Assembly (NCBI RefSeq): GCF_033547155.1
Contig: NZ_CP137892.1
Coordinates: 1,426,001 to 1,490,000, forward strand
Direction of reading: 5' to 3'
DNA from: Pseudomonas benzenivorans
GTDB taxonomy: Bacteria; Pseudomonadota; Gammaproteobacteria; Pseudomonadales; Pseudomonadaceae
DNA: 64,000 nt
Under the pieces are notes generated by a model. It saw nothing but the letters and a program-made list of their open reading frames with translations. It made no database searches and was not told the origin of the DNA. The position numbers and the translations under genes were made by a program. Below, piece by piece: positions 26,329-34,696 of the stretch; the first letter of the stretch is position 1, and each line of letters begins with the position of its first letter.

Positions 26329-26589
26329 ATGTCGAGCAAATCTACCGCCGCCACCGGCGCGGCACTGGCACTGGTCGCCGCCAGCCTCTTCAGCACCCTG
26401 CCGGCGCAAGCGGCTGAGGAGGCGCAAACCGCCGAAGTGCAGTGCTTCGGCGTCAACGCCTGCAAAGGCCAGAATGACTGCATGGCCGCCACCAATGCCT
26501 GCAAGGGCCAAGGCGCCTGCAAGGGCCAGGGTTTTCAGCTGATGACCCAGGCCAAGTGCGATGAGTCCGGCGGCAAGGCTGGCGAGTGA
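26329..26589 (+). CDS. BufA2-like bufferin (copper-binding small periplasmic protein)
   Basis: An 86-residue protein with a signal peptide ending AQA (residue 27-28) and six Cys at 39, 45, 51, 58, 64 and 77. The repeated NACKGQ and ACKGQGF motifs match the BufA2 class of bufferins, small peptides whose Cys can be modified into thiooxazoles that chelate copper. Maturation normally needs a DUF692 (MNIO) enzyme and its DUF2063 partner, which are absent nearby. It starts 155 bases after a CopR box and is transcribed away from the PtrA-like gene. Confidence 0.8.
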   Translation: MSSKSTAATGAALALVAASLFSTLPAQAAEEAQTAEVQCFGVNACKGQNDCMAATNACKGQGACKGQGFQLMTQAKCDESGGKAGE

Positions 26590-26656
26590 AGCCAGGCAGG
26601 GGAGTGCACGCCACTCCCTTTACAAAGCCCGAACGAACAGCAGCCATGCCTCCTGC

Positions 26657-26857
26657 TCAGGCACTGAGCTGCGTGGGGTAGCCCAGGTCTTCGATCGCGG
26701 CGCGGATGTGCTCCAAGCTCTCGGCGCTCTCGACCTTCACCTTGCCCGCCACGCGGTCGACCTCGACCCTGGCCTGGCTATCCAGGGCCTGGATGGCCTT
26801 GGTGATCTTGCTGACGCAACTGCCACAACCCATTCCGGAAACGTCTAGAGCGAACAT
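26657..26857 (-). CDS. CopZ-like heavy-metal-associated copper chaperone
   Basis: A 66-residue, single-domain protein with the ferredoxin-like fold of copper chaperones. The metal site is GMGCGSC (Cys11 and Cys14), followed by the typical TKAIQALDSQARVEVDRVAGKVKVES strand-helix pattern and the end EDLGYPTQ. It carries Cu(I) in the cytoplasm to transporters or regulators. GAGGAC lies about 7 bases before the ATG. It is on the minus strand downstream of the TlpA-like gene, with 89 bases between. Confidence 0.85.
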   Translation of the reverse strand: MFALDVSGMGCGSCVSKITKAIQALDSQARVEVDRVAGKVKVESAESLEHIRAAIEDLGYPTQLSA

Positions 26858-26946
26858 GGTCTGTCCTCGTGCTGTGTGGCGGCATTGCCACGGCCGCAGC
26901 ATCGACCCTGACCTCGTGGCAAGGTCAACCCCGGTAACGCCGGGCC

Positions 26947-27762
26947 TCAGGGCTGGCTCGGCTCTCCCAGGCTCTCCAGGGCGCGGGCGAGGCTGGCGCG
27001 GGACAGCTCGCCCAGGTGGCTGCCGACCTGGCGCCCCTCGGCGTCGTAGAACAGCGTGGTGGGCAGGGCCATGGAGCCGACCTGCCGGCCGAGGCGGCCG
27101 TCGCCGTCGAGCAGGACGTTCTGCAGCGTCAGGCCGCCGTCGTCGAGGAAGCGGCGGACCTCTCCCGGCCCCTCGCCCTGGTTGACGAACAGGAAGGTCA
27201 GAGCCGGCTCCCTGGCCTGGACCTCGGCCAGCACCGGCATTTCCCGCCGGCACGGCGGGCACCAGGTCGCCCAGAGATTGATCACCAGCGGCTGGCCCTG
27301 ATAGTCCCGCAGTGCGACCGGCGCGCCATGGCTGTCGCGCAGCGTCAGGTCGGGCAGGCGGGTGCCGCGCTCCAGGGCCTGCCAGGCGAGTGTACTGCTT
27401 CCCCAGCTGAGCACGCCGACGGCCAGCGCCACGCCGAGCGGCCGGCGCAGGCCGCGGTCGCGCCAGGCCTGCCAGGCGCCCAGCAGCAGTGCGATGAGTA
27501 TCCCGGGCCAGGCGATGAAGCCGCCGTCGCGGATGTCCAGGATTTTCCAGGGCGCGTCCTGGTAATGCGGGTAGTACCCCGCGACGAAGGCCAGGCGTGC
27601 CACCAGCAGGGCCACCAGCAACAGGCGGAACACCTGCTGTTCGGGGTTGCGGCCGCTGGCGCGGCCGGCCCACCAGCCGCTCAGTGTCGCCAGCAGCAGG
27701 CTGCCGAGCAGCAGCAGGTGGGGGACGGCCAGGGTCAGCGGGCCCAGGTTGACGGTCAGCAT
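26947..27762 (-). CDS. Membrane-anchored TlpA/DsbE thioredoxin with an Lgt-like N terminus
   Basis: A 271-residue protein. Residues 1-125 contain four hydrophobic helices and read like the front of a prolipoprotein diacylglyceryl transferase (VPHLLLLGSLLLATLSGWWAG, RLAFVAGYYPHY, GFIAWPGILIAL). Residues 130-271 are a periplasmic thioredoxin domain with WATWCPPCRREMPVL. The transferase catalytic residues are not apparent, so the N-terminal part is probably only a membrane module for an exported disulfide reductase. It could keep copper-site thiols reduced. It is divergent from copR across a CopR box. Confidence 0.8.
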   Translation of the reverse strand: MLTVNLGPLTLAVPHLLLLGSLLLATLSGWWAGRASGRNPEQQVFRLLLVALLVARLAFVAGYYPHYQDAPWKILDIRDGGFIAWPGILIALLLGAWQAWRDRGLRRPLGVALAVGVLSWGSSTLAWQALERGTRLPDLTLRDSHGAPVALRDYQGQPLVINLWATWCPPCRREMPVLAEVQAREPALTFLFVNQGEGPGEVRRFLDDGGLTLQNVLLDGDGRLGRQVGSMALPTTLFYDAEGRQVGSHLGELSRASLARALESLGEPSQP

Positions 27763-27987
27763 GGGCAGTAGGTCCTGTTATCCGTTCAGCCGCCTAGTGT
27801 CTCCTGTGGGCCGCCGCTGGGCCAGCTCGAGCGGGGCAGGGCGCCGAGCCGGCGCGAGTGCCGTCATGCCGGCCGCGTAAAAGCGCGGCGTTCTGGAGAA
27901 AGGGCAGCGAACCTCGGGGCGCTGCACTCGTGCCTGCTCGAGATGACAGCCTGGAGGGCGCGCCCTGACAGCAGCCTGAAGCCAGGA

Positions 27988-28001
27988 TTACATTTCTGTA
28001 A
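27988..28001. promoter_or_regulatory. CopR box upstream of copR
   Basis: TTACA-TTTC-TGTAA, identical to the copA box, lies 61 bases before copR and 225 bases from the divergent TlpA-like gene. It implies autoregulation of copRS and possible co-control of the thioredoxin. Confidence 0.8.
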
Positions 28002-28062
28002 GACGCTGGTTGGCCCGGTGGATTCGCTGCACACTGGGACCTTTGCCACCTGGATATCCCCC

Positions 28063-28746
28063 ATGAAGCTACTGGTCGCCGAAGATGAACCCCGAACCGG
28101 CACCTACCTGCAGCAGGGGCTGCGCGAGGCGGGGTTCAACGTGGACCGGGTCATGACCGGCGGCGAGGCTCTGCAGTATGCCCTCGACGAAGCCTATGAC
28201 CTGCTGATCCTCGATGTGATGATGCCGGGCCTGGATGGTTGGGACGTGCTCAGGCGGGTGCGGGCGGCCGGGCGGGACGTCCCGGTGCTGTTCCTGACCG
28301 CCCGCGACGGGGTGGAGGACAGGGTCAGGGGCCTCGAGCTGGGGGCGGACGACTATCTGGTCAAGCCGTTCGCCTTCGCGGAACTGCTGGCCCGGGTCAG
28401 GACGCTGCTGCGTCGCGGCGGCAGCGCGCCGCTGCAGTCCAGCCTGACGATCGCCGACCTGGAGGTCGATCTGCTCAAGCGCCGGGCGATTCGCGGTGGC
28501 CGGCGCATCGACCTGACGGCCAAGGAGTTCGCCCTGCTGGAGTTGCTGTTGCGCCGGCGCGGCGAGGTGTTGCCCAAATCGCTGATCGCCTCCCAGGTGT
28601 GGGACATGAACTTCGACAGCGACACCAATGTCATCGAGGTCGCGGTCCGGCGGCTGCGGGCGAAGATCGACGACGAGTTCGCGTTGAAGCTGATCCATAC
28701 CGTGCGCGGCATGGGCTATATGCTCGACGCCCCGGAGCCGCGATGA
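28063..28746 (+). CDS. copR: Copper response regulator CopR (OmpR family)
   Basis: A 227-residue OmpR/PhoB-type regulator. The receiver domain has acidic AEDEP, the phosphate-accepting Asp in [14 protein letters not shown] (about Asp51), TARD and [13 protein letters not shown]. The C-terminal winged helix shows [20 protein letters not shown] and [17 protein letters not shown]. In Pseudomonas, CopR activates cop genes through TTACA-N4-TGTAA boxes, three of which occur in this block. Its ATG at 28063 begins with the receiver fold. The stop overlaps copS by 4 bases. Confidence 0.92.
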   Translation: MKLLVAEDEPRTGTYLQQGLREAGFNVDRVMTGGEALQYALDEAYDLLILDVMMPGLDGWDVLRRVRAAGRDVPVLFLTARDGVEDRVRGLELGADDYLVKPFAFAELLARVRTLLRRGGSAPLQSSLTIADLEVDLLKRRAIRGGRRIDLTAKEFALLELLLRRRGEVLPKSLIASQVWDMNFDSDTNVIEVAVRRLRAKIDDEFALKLIHTVRGMGYMLDAPEPR

Positions 28747-30137
28747 GCCGGCTGTCCCTGACGGCCCGCATGAGCCTGATGTTCATGCTCGCCGTGGCGG
28801 CGGTGCTGTGCGTCGCGGCGCTGAGCTTCTACCGCCTCAGCCAGCACCATTTCCTCATGCTGGATCAGCGGGTGCTGCAGGAGAAACTGGCCTCGACCCG
28901 GGCGATCCTCGGCGATGCGCCGGCGGGGACGGGGCTCGGGCAGTTGCAGCCGCAGCTGAGCGCCCTGCTCGGCGCCCACCACGACCTGAGCGCCGTGCTC
29001 CTCGGGGCCGATGGCCGCGTGCTGTTCGCCGCCCCCGGGGTGCTCGATATCCCGCCGCACTTTCGCCGCTATCCGCAAGACTCGGTCTGGGAATGGCAGG
29101 GCGAGTCGCGCCTGTACCGCGGCATCAGCGCGCCGGTCATGGCGGCGGGGCAGGCCGAGCCGCTGACGCTGATGCTGGCGCTGGATGTCACCAACCACAT
29201 GGCCTTCTTCGACACCCTGCAACGCTGGTTCTGGATCGGCCTGGCCCTCAGCGCCCTGGTCAGTGCCGGGCTGGGCTGGATGGTGGCGCGCAGTGGCCTG
29301 CGCCCGCTGCGCCAGGTCACCCGGACGGCCGCGTCGATGTCGGCCAAGTCGCTCAAGGAGCGTATCCCGCTGGCGCCCGTACCGCTGGAGCTGCAGCAGC
29401 TGGTGTCGTCGTTCAATGCCATGCTGGGGCGGCTGGACGATGCCTTCGTGCGCCTGTCCAACTTCTCCGCCGATATCGCCCATGAGCTGCGTACGCCCCT
29501 CAGCAGCCTGATGACCCACACCGAGGTCATTCTCAGCCGCAAGCGTGACGTCGACAGCTATGAGGACAACCTCTACTCGAACCTGGAGGATCTCAAGCGC
29601 ATGGCGCGGATGATCGACGACATGCTGTTCCTGGCCAAGTCCGACAACGGCCTGATCGTTCCCGAACGCCAGCCGGTCGAACTCGAGACGCTGGTGGTCA
29701 GCCTGTTCGATTATTACCAGCTGCTGGCCGAGGAGCGCGGAATCGAGCTGCGGCTCACGGGCGTGGCCTGTGTCCGGGGCGATCGGCCGATGCTGCGCCG
29801 CGCCATCTCGAACCTGCTGTCCAATGCGCTGCGCTATACCCCGCCAGGGCAGGCCATCTCGCTTAGTCTCGACCAGGACGACGCCGTGGCGCGGCTGTCG
29901 GTGGCGAACCCGGGGGCGAGCATCCCGGCCGAGCACCTGGAGCGCCTGTTCGACAGGTTCTACCGCGCCGATCCGGCCCGTCGCGAGGGCGACCCGGGCA
30001 ATGCCGGCCTGGGCCTGGCGATCACCCGCTCGATCGTCGAGGCCCACCAGGGGCGGATCTGGTGCACCTCGGCCAATGGCCGCACGGCGTTCCACATGGA
30101 GTTTCCCCGCGCGGGGGAGCCCCCGTCGCCGGCATGA
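28743..30137 (+). CDS. copS: Copper sensor histidine kinase CopS
   Basis: A 464-residue membrane kinase. Two transmembrane helices ([19 protein letters not shown] and [20 protein letters not shown]) flank a periplasmic sensor of about 140 residues. A HAMP domain follows, then the phospho-acceptor helix with [12 protein letters not shown]-box [13 protein letters not shown] and G-box [14 protein letters not shown]. This is the CusS/CopS class that detects periplasmic copper and phosphorylates CopR. The start overlaps the copR stop by 4 bases. No further gene follows in the operon. Confidence 0.92.
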   Translation: MSRLSLTARMSLMFMLAVAAVLCVAALSFYRLSQHHFLMLDQRVLQEKLASTRAILGDAPAGTGLGQLQPQLSALLGAHHDLSAVLLGADGRVLFAAPGVLDIPPHFRRYPQDSVWEWQGESRLYRGISAPVMAAGQAEPLTLMLALDVTNHMAFFDTLQRWFWIGLALSALVSAGLGWMVARSGLRPLRQVTRTAASMSAKSLKERIPLAPVPLELQQLVSSFNAMLGRLDDAFVRLSNFSADIAHELRTPLSSLMTHTEVILSRKRDVDSYEDNLYSNLEDLKRMARMIDDMLFLAKSDNGLIVPERQPVELETLVVSLFDYYQLLAEERGIELRLTGVACVRGDRPMLRRAISNLLSNALRYTPPGQAISLSLDQDDAVARLSVANPGASIPAEHLERLFDRFYRADPARREGDPGNAGLGLAITRSIVEAHQGRIWCTSANGRTAFHMEFPRAGEPPSPA

Positions 30138-30173
30138 CGCAGGGCGGGGGCCGCGTCATGCCCGGCGTCTGGC

Positions 30174-30893
30174 CTACTCCATGGGCTCGGGGTCGGCGGC
30201 GACAGTGTGCGGCGCGGCGCCCCGCATGATCTCGGCGATGATCGGCACCGGGGTCATCAGGTGCGTCTGCATCAGGGCGCAGGCCCGTGCGGCGTCCCGG
30301 GCGAGGATCGCCTCGACCAGCTCGCCGTGCTCCTGGCGCTTCAGCGCCAGGGCCGCCTCGGAAAACACCGTACGGCGCAGCCACAGCTGGCGGTAGCGTT
30401 CGGCCTGGTCGAACAGGTAGGCGCGGGCCTGCAGCAGGTGACGGGAACCGCAGCCGGCGGCGATCGCACTGTGAAACGCCTTGTGCCGCGCATCCCAGAC
30501 TTCCAGCATCTGCTCCTCGGTCTTGACCTCCATCACCTTGGCCAGGGTGTGGGCGCAGGCCAGCACCTGGGCCTCCCAGGCGTCGTCGCCGCGCTCGATG
30601 GCCAGCTTCAGCACCAGGGCCTCGAGGTTGGCCCGGGCGTCGTAGACGTCCTGCATCTCGCCGGGCGACATCGGGGCGACACGGTAGCCGCGCTGGCTGA
30701 TCGCCACCACCAGGTTCTCCGCCACCAGCTGCGACAGCGCCTCGCGCAAGGGCCCGACGCCCAGGTCGTAGCGCTCCTTGAGCGCGCTCATCAGCAGCTT
30801 CTCACCGGGCCGGTACAGACCCCGGATGATGTCCCGCTTGAGCCACTCGTAGCCGCTGACGGCCGAGTTCTGCCGGGGGGCGAGGGTATCCAT
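30174..30893 (-). CDS. csiR: GntR/FadR-type regulator CsiR
   Basis: A 239-residue FadR-subfamily repressor: an N-terminal winged helix (YEWLKRDIIRGLYRPGEKLLMSALKERYDLG, then PLREALSQLVAENLVV) and a C-terminal FCD helical domain. It diverges from glaH, the arrangement of CsiR with csiD/glaH in enteric and pseudomonad genomes, where it represses glutarate use and responds to glutarate or hydroxyglutarate. The operator candidate is in the shared intergenic region. The ATG at 30893 gives the expected helix-turn-helix start at about residue 13. Confidence 0.85.
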   Translation of the reverse strand: MDTLAPRQNSAVSGYEWLKRDIIRGLYRPGEKLLMSALKERYDLGVGPLREALSQLVAENLVVAISQRGYRVAPMSPGEMQDVYDARANLEALVLKLAIERGDDAWEAQVLACAHTLAKVMEVKTEEQMLEVWDARHKAFHSAIAAGCGSRHLLQARAYLFDQAERYRQLWLRRTVFSEAALALKRQEHGELVEAILARDAARACALMQTHLMTPVPIIAEIMRGAAPHTVAADPEPME

Positions 30894-30970
30894 CAGTCAT
30901 GTCCTCGAGGTTTTGCCCATGATACCCAAGTGCCGAGAGAAGCACTAAGCAGGGATAGAGGTCAGATAAA

Positions 30971-31000
30971 TCTACATAAAATAAAAATGTAGACATTTTT
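30971..31000. promoter_or_regulatory. Overlapping palindromes, candidate CsiR operator
   Basis: AAAAATGT-AG-ACATTTTT (30983-31000) is a perfect 8-bp inverted repeat, and TCTACAT / ATGTAGA (30971-30977 and 30987-30993) is a second one that overlaps it. Both lie 80-110 bases before glaH and about 80 bases before csiR, a fit for a dimeric FadR-type repressor acting on both promoters. Confidence 0.65.
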
Positions 31001-31080
31001 CTTTTGTAGCGATAATTTTCCTCCTGTCAGTCGCGCATGCCTCCGGGCGGCGCATGGATCATCTCGCTCAGGACACCGCC

Positions 31081-32058
31081 ATGAACGCCTTTACCCAGCC
31101 CAAAGACCTCGTGATGCCACAGCCCTCTGCCGCTCAGGGATTCAGCCTTGTGCCTTCGGCGCAGTCGCCGCGCCTGCTGGAACTGACCTTCGCCCGGGCC
31201 ACGGTGCAGGCCTTCTGCGCGGCGGTGGCCGAGTGGCCGGTGCAGGCGCTGGAGTACAAGTCGTTCCTGCGCTTTCGCATCGCCAAGGTTCTCGATGAAC
31301 TGTGCGGCAACACCCTGCGCCCGGTGCTGCTCAACAGCCTGATGGACCGCGCCACCGGCGGCCTGTTGGTCAGGCCGGAGGGGCTGAACGACGTGACCCA
31401 GGCCGAGGACATGGTCAAGTTCGCCACGGCGGTGGCGCACCTGCTCGGGCGCTCGAACCACGACGCCATGAGTGGCCAGTTCTACGCGCGCTTCGTGGTG
31501 GAGAACGTCGACAACTCCGACAGCTACCTGCGTCAGCCGCACCGGGTGATGGAGCTGCACAACGACGGCACCTTCGTCGACCAGATCACCGACTACGTGC
31601 TGATGATGAAGATCGACGAGCAGAACATCGAAGGCGGCAATTCGCTGATCCTGCACCTGGACGACTGGGAGGACCGTGACGCGTTCTTCCATCATCCGCT
31701 GGCACGCCGGGTCATGCGCTGGACCGCGCCGCCGAGCAAGAGGGTCGACAAGGACGTGTTCCACGCGGTGTTCGATGTGGACGCCGAGGGCCGGCCGACC
31801 ATGCGCTACATCGACCAGTTCGTGCAGCCCAAGGACTTCGAGGAGGGCAACTGGCTGACCGACCTGTCGACCTCCTTGGAAGGCAGCAAGCACAAGCTGT
31901 CCGTGCCGGTGCCGGTGGGTAATTTCCTGCTGATCAACAACCTCTACTGGCTGCATGGGCGCGACCGCTTCACCCCGCATCCGGGCCTGCGCCGCGAGCT
32001 GATGCGCCAGCGTGGCTACTTCAGCTACCCCAGGCTGGGTCACCAGCAGGGTCAATAA
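31081..32058 (+). CDS. glaH: Glutarate 2-hydroxylase (CsiD/GlaH)
   Basis: A 325-residue Fe(II)/2-oxoglutarate dioxygenase that converts glutarate to L-2-hydroxyglutarate. It shares long, nearly family-invariant segments with E. coli CsiD, such as [72 protein letters not shown] and [18 protein letters not shown]. The iron ligands H-x-D are visible in MELHNDGT, and the distal His in WLHGRDRF. I chose the ATG at 31081, which matches the CsiD length and N terminus. It is followed by lhgO after 63 bases, a two-gene operon. Confidence 0.93.
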   Translation: MNAFTQPKDLVMPQPSAAQGFSLVPSAQSPRLLELTFARATVQAFCAAVAEWPVQALEYKSFLRFRIAKVLDELCGNTLRPVLLNSLMDRATGGLLVRPEGLNDVTQAEDMVKFATAVAHLLGRSNHDAMSGQFYARFVVENVDNSDSYLRQPHRVMELHNDGTFVDQITDYVLMMKIDEQNIEGGNSLILHLDDWEDRDAFFHHPLARRVMRWTAPPSKRVDKDVFHAVFDVDAEGRPTMRYIDQFVQPKDFEEGNWLTDLSTSLEGSKHKLSVPVPVGNFLLINNLYWLHGRDRFTPHPGLRRELMRQRGYFSYPRLGHQQGQ

Positions 32059-32121
32059 CCGTCCACGGGACTCCCCGTCACCAGGCCGTGCGGCAACGCC
32101 GGCCCACTAGAGGTAAGCGCC

Positions 32122-33369
32122 GTGTACGATTTCGTGATTATCGGCGGGGGCATCGTCGGCATGTCCACCGCCATGCAGCTGATCAGGGCCTACCCAGAGG
32201 CCAGCATCCTGCTGCTGGAGAAAGAGTCGGGACCGGCCCGGCACCAGACCGGGCACAACAGCGGGGTGATCCATGCCGGGGTCTACTACAGCCCCGGCAG
32301 CCTCAAGGCCCGGTTCTGCCTGGCCGGCAATCGCGCCACCAAGGCATTCTGCGACGAGCAGGGCATCGCCTACGACGAGTGCGGCAAGTTGCTGGTCGCC
32401 ACCAACGAGCTGGAGATGCAGCGCATGCGCGCCTTGTGGGAACGCACCGCGGCCAACGGCCTGCAGCGGGAGTGGCTGAGCGCCGGGCAGCTCAAGGAGC
32501 GCGAGCCGAACATCAGCGGCCTCGGCGGCATCTTCGTGCCTTCCAGCGGTATCGTGAACTACGCCGAGGTCACCGCGGCCATGGCCCGCGAGTTCCAGAG
32601 GCACGGCGGCGAGATTCGCTACGGCGCCGAGGTCACCGGCCTCGAGGAGCTGGCCACCGAGCTGCGGGTGCATACCCGGTTGGGCACCTTCTGCGCGCGG
32701 TTCATGGTCAGTTGCTCGGGGCTGATGGCCGATCGGCTGGTGCGTATGCTCGGGCTCGATCCGGGTTTCAGCATCTGCCCGTTTCGCGGCGAGTACTACC
32801 AGCTGCCGGCGCGGCACAACCGCATCGTCAACCACCTGATCTACCCGATTCCCGATCCGTCCATGCCGTTTCTCGGCGTGCACCTGACGCGGATGATCGA
32901 CGGCAGTGTCACGGTCGGGCCGAACGCGGTGCTGGCGCTCAAGCGTGAGGGCTACCGCAAGCGCGACATCTCCCTGGCCGACACCTGGGCCATGCTCGGC
33001 GATGCGGGCATTCGCCGGGTGCTCAGGGACAACCTGCGCCCGGGGTTGGTGGAGATGAAGAATTCGCTGTTCAAGCGCGGCTACCTGCAGCAGGTGCGCA
33101 AGTACTGCCCCAGCCTGGGCGTGCAGGACCTGCAGCCCTATCCGGCCGGCGTCCGCGCGCAGGCGGTGTCCAGGGACGGCAAGCTGATCGAGGACTTCCT
33201 GTTCCGCAACACCCGGCGCAGCGTCAACGTGTGCAACGCGCCGTCGCCGGCGGCGACCTCGGCCATTCCCATCGGCGCCTACATCATCGAGCAGATCGAG
33301 GCCCAGTTGCAGGGCCTGCCCGCTTTTGCCAAGGCCGCGCGCCAGGTGCGGGCGGCCGTGAGTCTCTAG
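32122..33369 (+). CDS. lhgO: L-2-hydroxyglutarate dehydrogenase/oxidase
   Basis: A 415-residue FAD enzyme of the DAO/glycerol-3-phosphate dehydrogenase family. It begins at GTG (YDFVIIGGGIVGMSTAMQL, a classic dinucleotide-binding start), then has GHNSGVIHAGVYYSPGSLKARFC and GGIFVPSSGIVNY. It oxidises the L-2-hydroxyglutarate made by GlaH back to 2-oxoglutarate, feeding electrons to the quinone pool. In E. coli the operon continues with gabDTP. Here those genes are absent, so the pathway unit ends at this gene. Convergent msrA follows 8 bases later. Confidence 0.92.
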   Translation: MYDFVIIGGGIVGMSTAMQLIRAYPEASILLLEKESGPARHQTGHNSGVIHAGVYYSPGSLKARFCLAGNRATKAFCDEQGIAYDECGKLLVATNELEMQRMRALWERTAANGLQREWLSAGQLKEREPNISGLGGIFVPSSGIVNYAEVTAAMAREFQRHGGEIRYGAEVTGLEELATELRVHTRLGTFCARFMVSCSGLMADRLVRMLGLDPGFSICPFRGEYYQLPARHNRIVNHLIYPIPDPSMPFLGVHLTRMIDGSVTVGPNAVLALKREGYRKRDISLADTWAMLGDAGIRRVLRDNLRPGLVEMKNSLFKRGYLQQVRKYCPSLGVQDLQPYPAGVRAQAVSRDGKLIEDFLFRNTRRSVNVCNAPSPAATSAIPIGAYIIEQIEAQLQGLPAFAKAARQVRAAVSL

Positions 33370-33376
33370 CTGGGCT

Positions 33377-34048
33377 TCAGGGCTGCTTGCCCCAGAGCTG
33401 TTCCAGGCGCGCGTCGCGGCCACAGCCGTGGCGGTAGTAGGTGTAGCGCAGCGGGTTCTTCTGGTGGTAGTCCTGGTGATAGTCCTCGGCCGGGTAGAAG
33501 GTCGTGGCGGGCAGTAGCTCGGTGACGATCGGTTGGTCGAAGCGTCCCGAGGCCTGCAGGGCCGCCTTCGAGGCTTCGGCCAGGGCCTTCTCCTCGGGCG
33601 TGGCGTAGAAGATCGCGCTACGGTATTGCGAGCCGTGGTCGCAGAACTGGGCGTTGGCCGTCAGCGGGTCGATGGTCGGCCAGAACGCCTCGAGCAGCTC
33701 GGCGTAGCTGGTCTTGCTTGGGTCGTATTCGACCCGCACGGCCTCGGTATGCCCGGTGCCACCGGCGGAGACCTGCTGGTAACTGGGGTTGGCCACGTGA
33801 CCGCCGGTGTAGCCGGAGGTGGTGGCGATCACCCCGGGCAGCTTGTCGAAGTCCGCCTCGGTGCACCAGAAGCAGCCGCCGGCGAACACCGCCACGCCCT
33901 GTTCCGCCGGAGCGAGCTCGGTCGCCGGGCCGGCGTGCGCCTGTTGCACCGCCGGGGTGCCCGGCTTGCAGGCGCTCAGCAGCAAGGCGGCCAGCAGCGT
34001 TGCGGCCAGGGCGCCGAAAGCGGCGCGGTGAGGATAAGTCGCGCTCAT
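33377..34048 (-). CDS. msrA: Exported peptide-methionine (S)-S-oxide reductase MsrA
   Basis: A 223-residue enzyme with an N-terminal lipobox-like signal (ALLLSACKPG), so it is probably membrane-attached in the periplasm. The catalytic GCFWCTEADFDKLPG is near residue 57, followed by the family signatures SGYTGGHVANPSYQQV, GHTEAVRVEYDPS and FCDHGSQYRSAIFY. It reduces methionine-S-sulfoxide. Its ATG lies 2 bases past the end of msrB, and msrB precedes it on the same strand, so the two reductases form a redox-repair operon. Confidence 0.92.
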   Translation of the reverse strand: MSATYPHRAAFGALAATLLAALLLSACKPGTPAVQQAHAGPATELAPAEQGVAVFAGGCFWCTEADFDKLPGVIATTSGYTGGHVANPSYQQVSAGGTGHTEAVRVEYDPSKTSYAELLEAFWPTIDPLTANAQFCDHGSQYRSAIFYATPEEKALAEASKAALQASGRFDQPIVTELLPATTFYPAEDYHQDYHQKNPLRYTYYRHGCGRDARLEQLWGKQP

Positions 34049-34050
34049 GT

Positions 34051-34575
34051 TCAGCTCCTCAGCTCGGGCAGGCTTTCGTCTTCAGGAATGAAGCGCAGGG
34101 CCACGCCGTTGTTGCACCAGCGTTCGCCCCGTGGCGCCGGGCCGTCGTCGAACAGATGGCCCTGGTGGCCACCGCAGCGGGCACAGTGGTATTCGGTGCG
34201 CGGGAAGATCAGCTTGAAGTCGCGCTTGAAGCCCGTGTGCCCCTCGATGGCCTGGGTGAAGCTCGGCCAGCCGGTGCCGCTTTCGTACTTGTGCCGGCTG
34301 TCGAACAGCGGCAGGTAGCAGGCGGCGCAGATATAGGTGCCGGGGCGCTTCTCATGGTTCAGCGGGCTGCTGCCGGGGCGTTCGGTGTCCTCCTCGAACA
34401 GCACCGCATAGGCGGCCGGCGTCAGCAGCTCGCGCCAGGCGCTGTGTGCTTTGTCCAGAGGGACTACGGTGGCGCCAGCCGCTTTCGTTTCGGCCAGGCT
34501 GAAAGAGGCCTGGCTGGCCAGTAACGGTAAGGCCGGAAGGAGGACCATGCCTTGGAGTAGGGCGCGTCGTTTCAT
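34051..34575 (-). CDS. msrB: Exported peptide-methionine (R)-S-oxide reductase MsrB
   Basis: A 174-residue enzyme with a signal-like N terminus (RRALLQGMVLLPALPLLASQ, beginning RR and so possibly Tat-dependent). The zinc site is formed by ICAACYLPLF and CARCGGHQGHLFDDGPAP, and the catalytic segment is RWCNNGVALRF with the reactive Cys. It reduces methionine-R-sulfoxide, complementing MsrA. The exported forms of both enzymes together suggest repair of envelope proteins. Its stop lies 2 bases from the msrA start. Confidence 0.9.
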   Translation of the reverse strand: MKRRALLQGMVLLPALPLLASQASFSLAETKAAGATVVPLDKAHSAWRELLTPAAYAVLFEEDTERPGSSPLNHEKRPGTYICAACYLPLFDSRHKYESGTGWPSFTQAIEGHTGFKRDFKLIFPRTEYHCARCGGHQGHLFDDGPAPRGERWCNNGVALRFIPEDESLPELRS

Positions 34576-34696
34576 GGTGGTTCTCTACACAAGGATTCGA
34601 TCTGTAGACCCGGCACGGGACGACTTGTTACAGCGCCTTGTCTGCCGCTTTCCGGCATCGGTCTCTGTGGAGGCAAAGGGGCGACGGGACTCGGCT

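Noticed and set aside
19078..30137. Metal-resistance block as a genomic island inserted at tRNA-Thr
   Set aside because: The block begins right after a tRNA, but I find no integrase, no direct repeat of the tRNA 3' end and no abrupt base-composition change at the far boundary.
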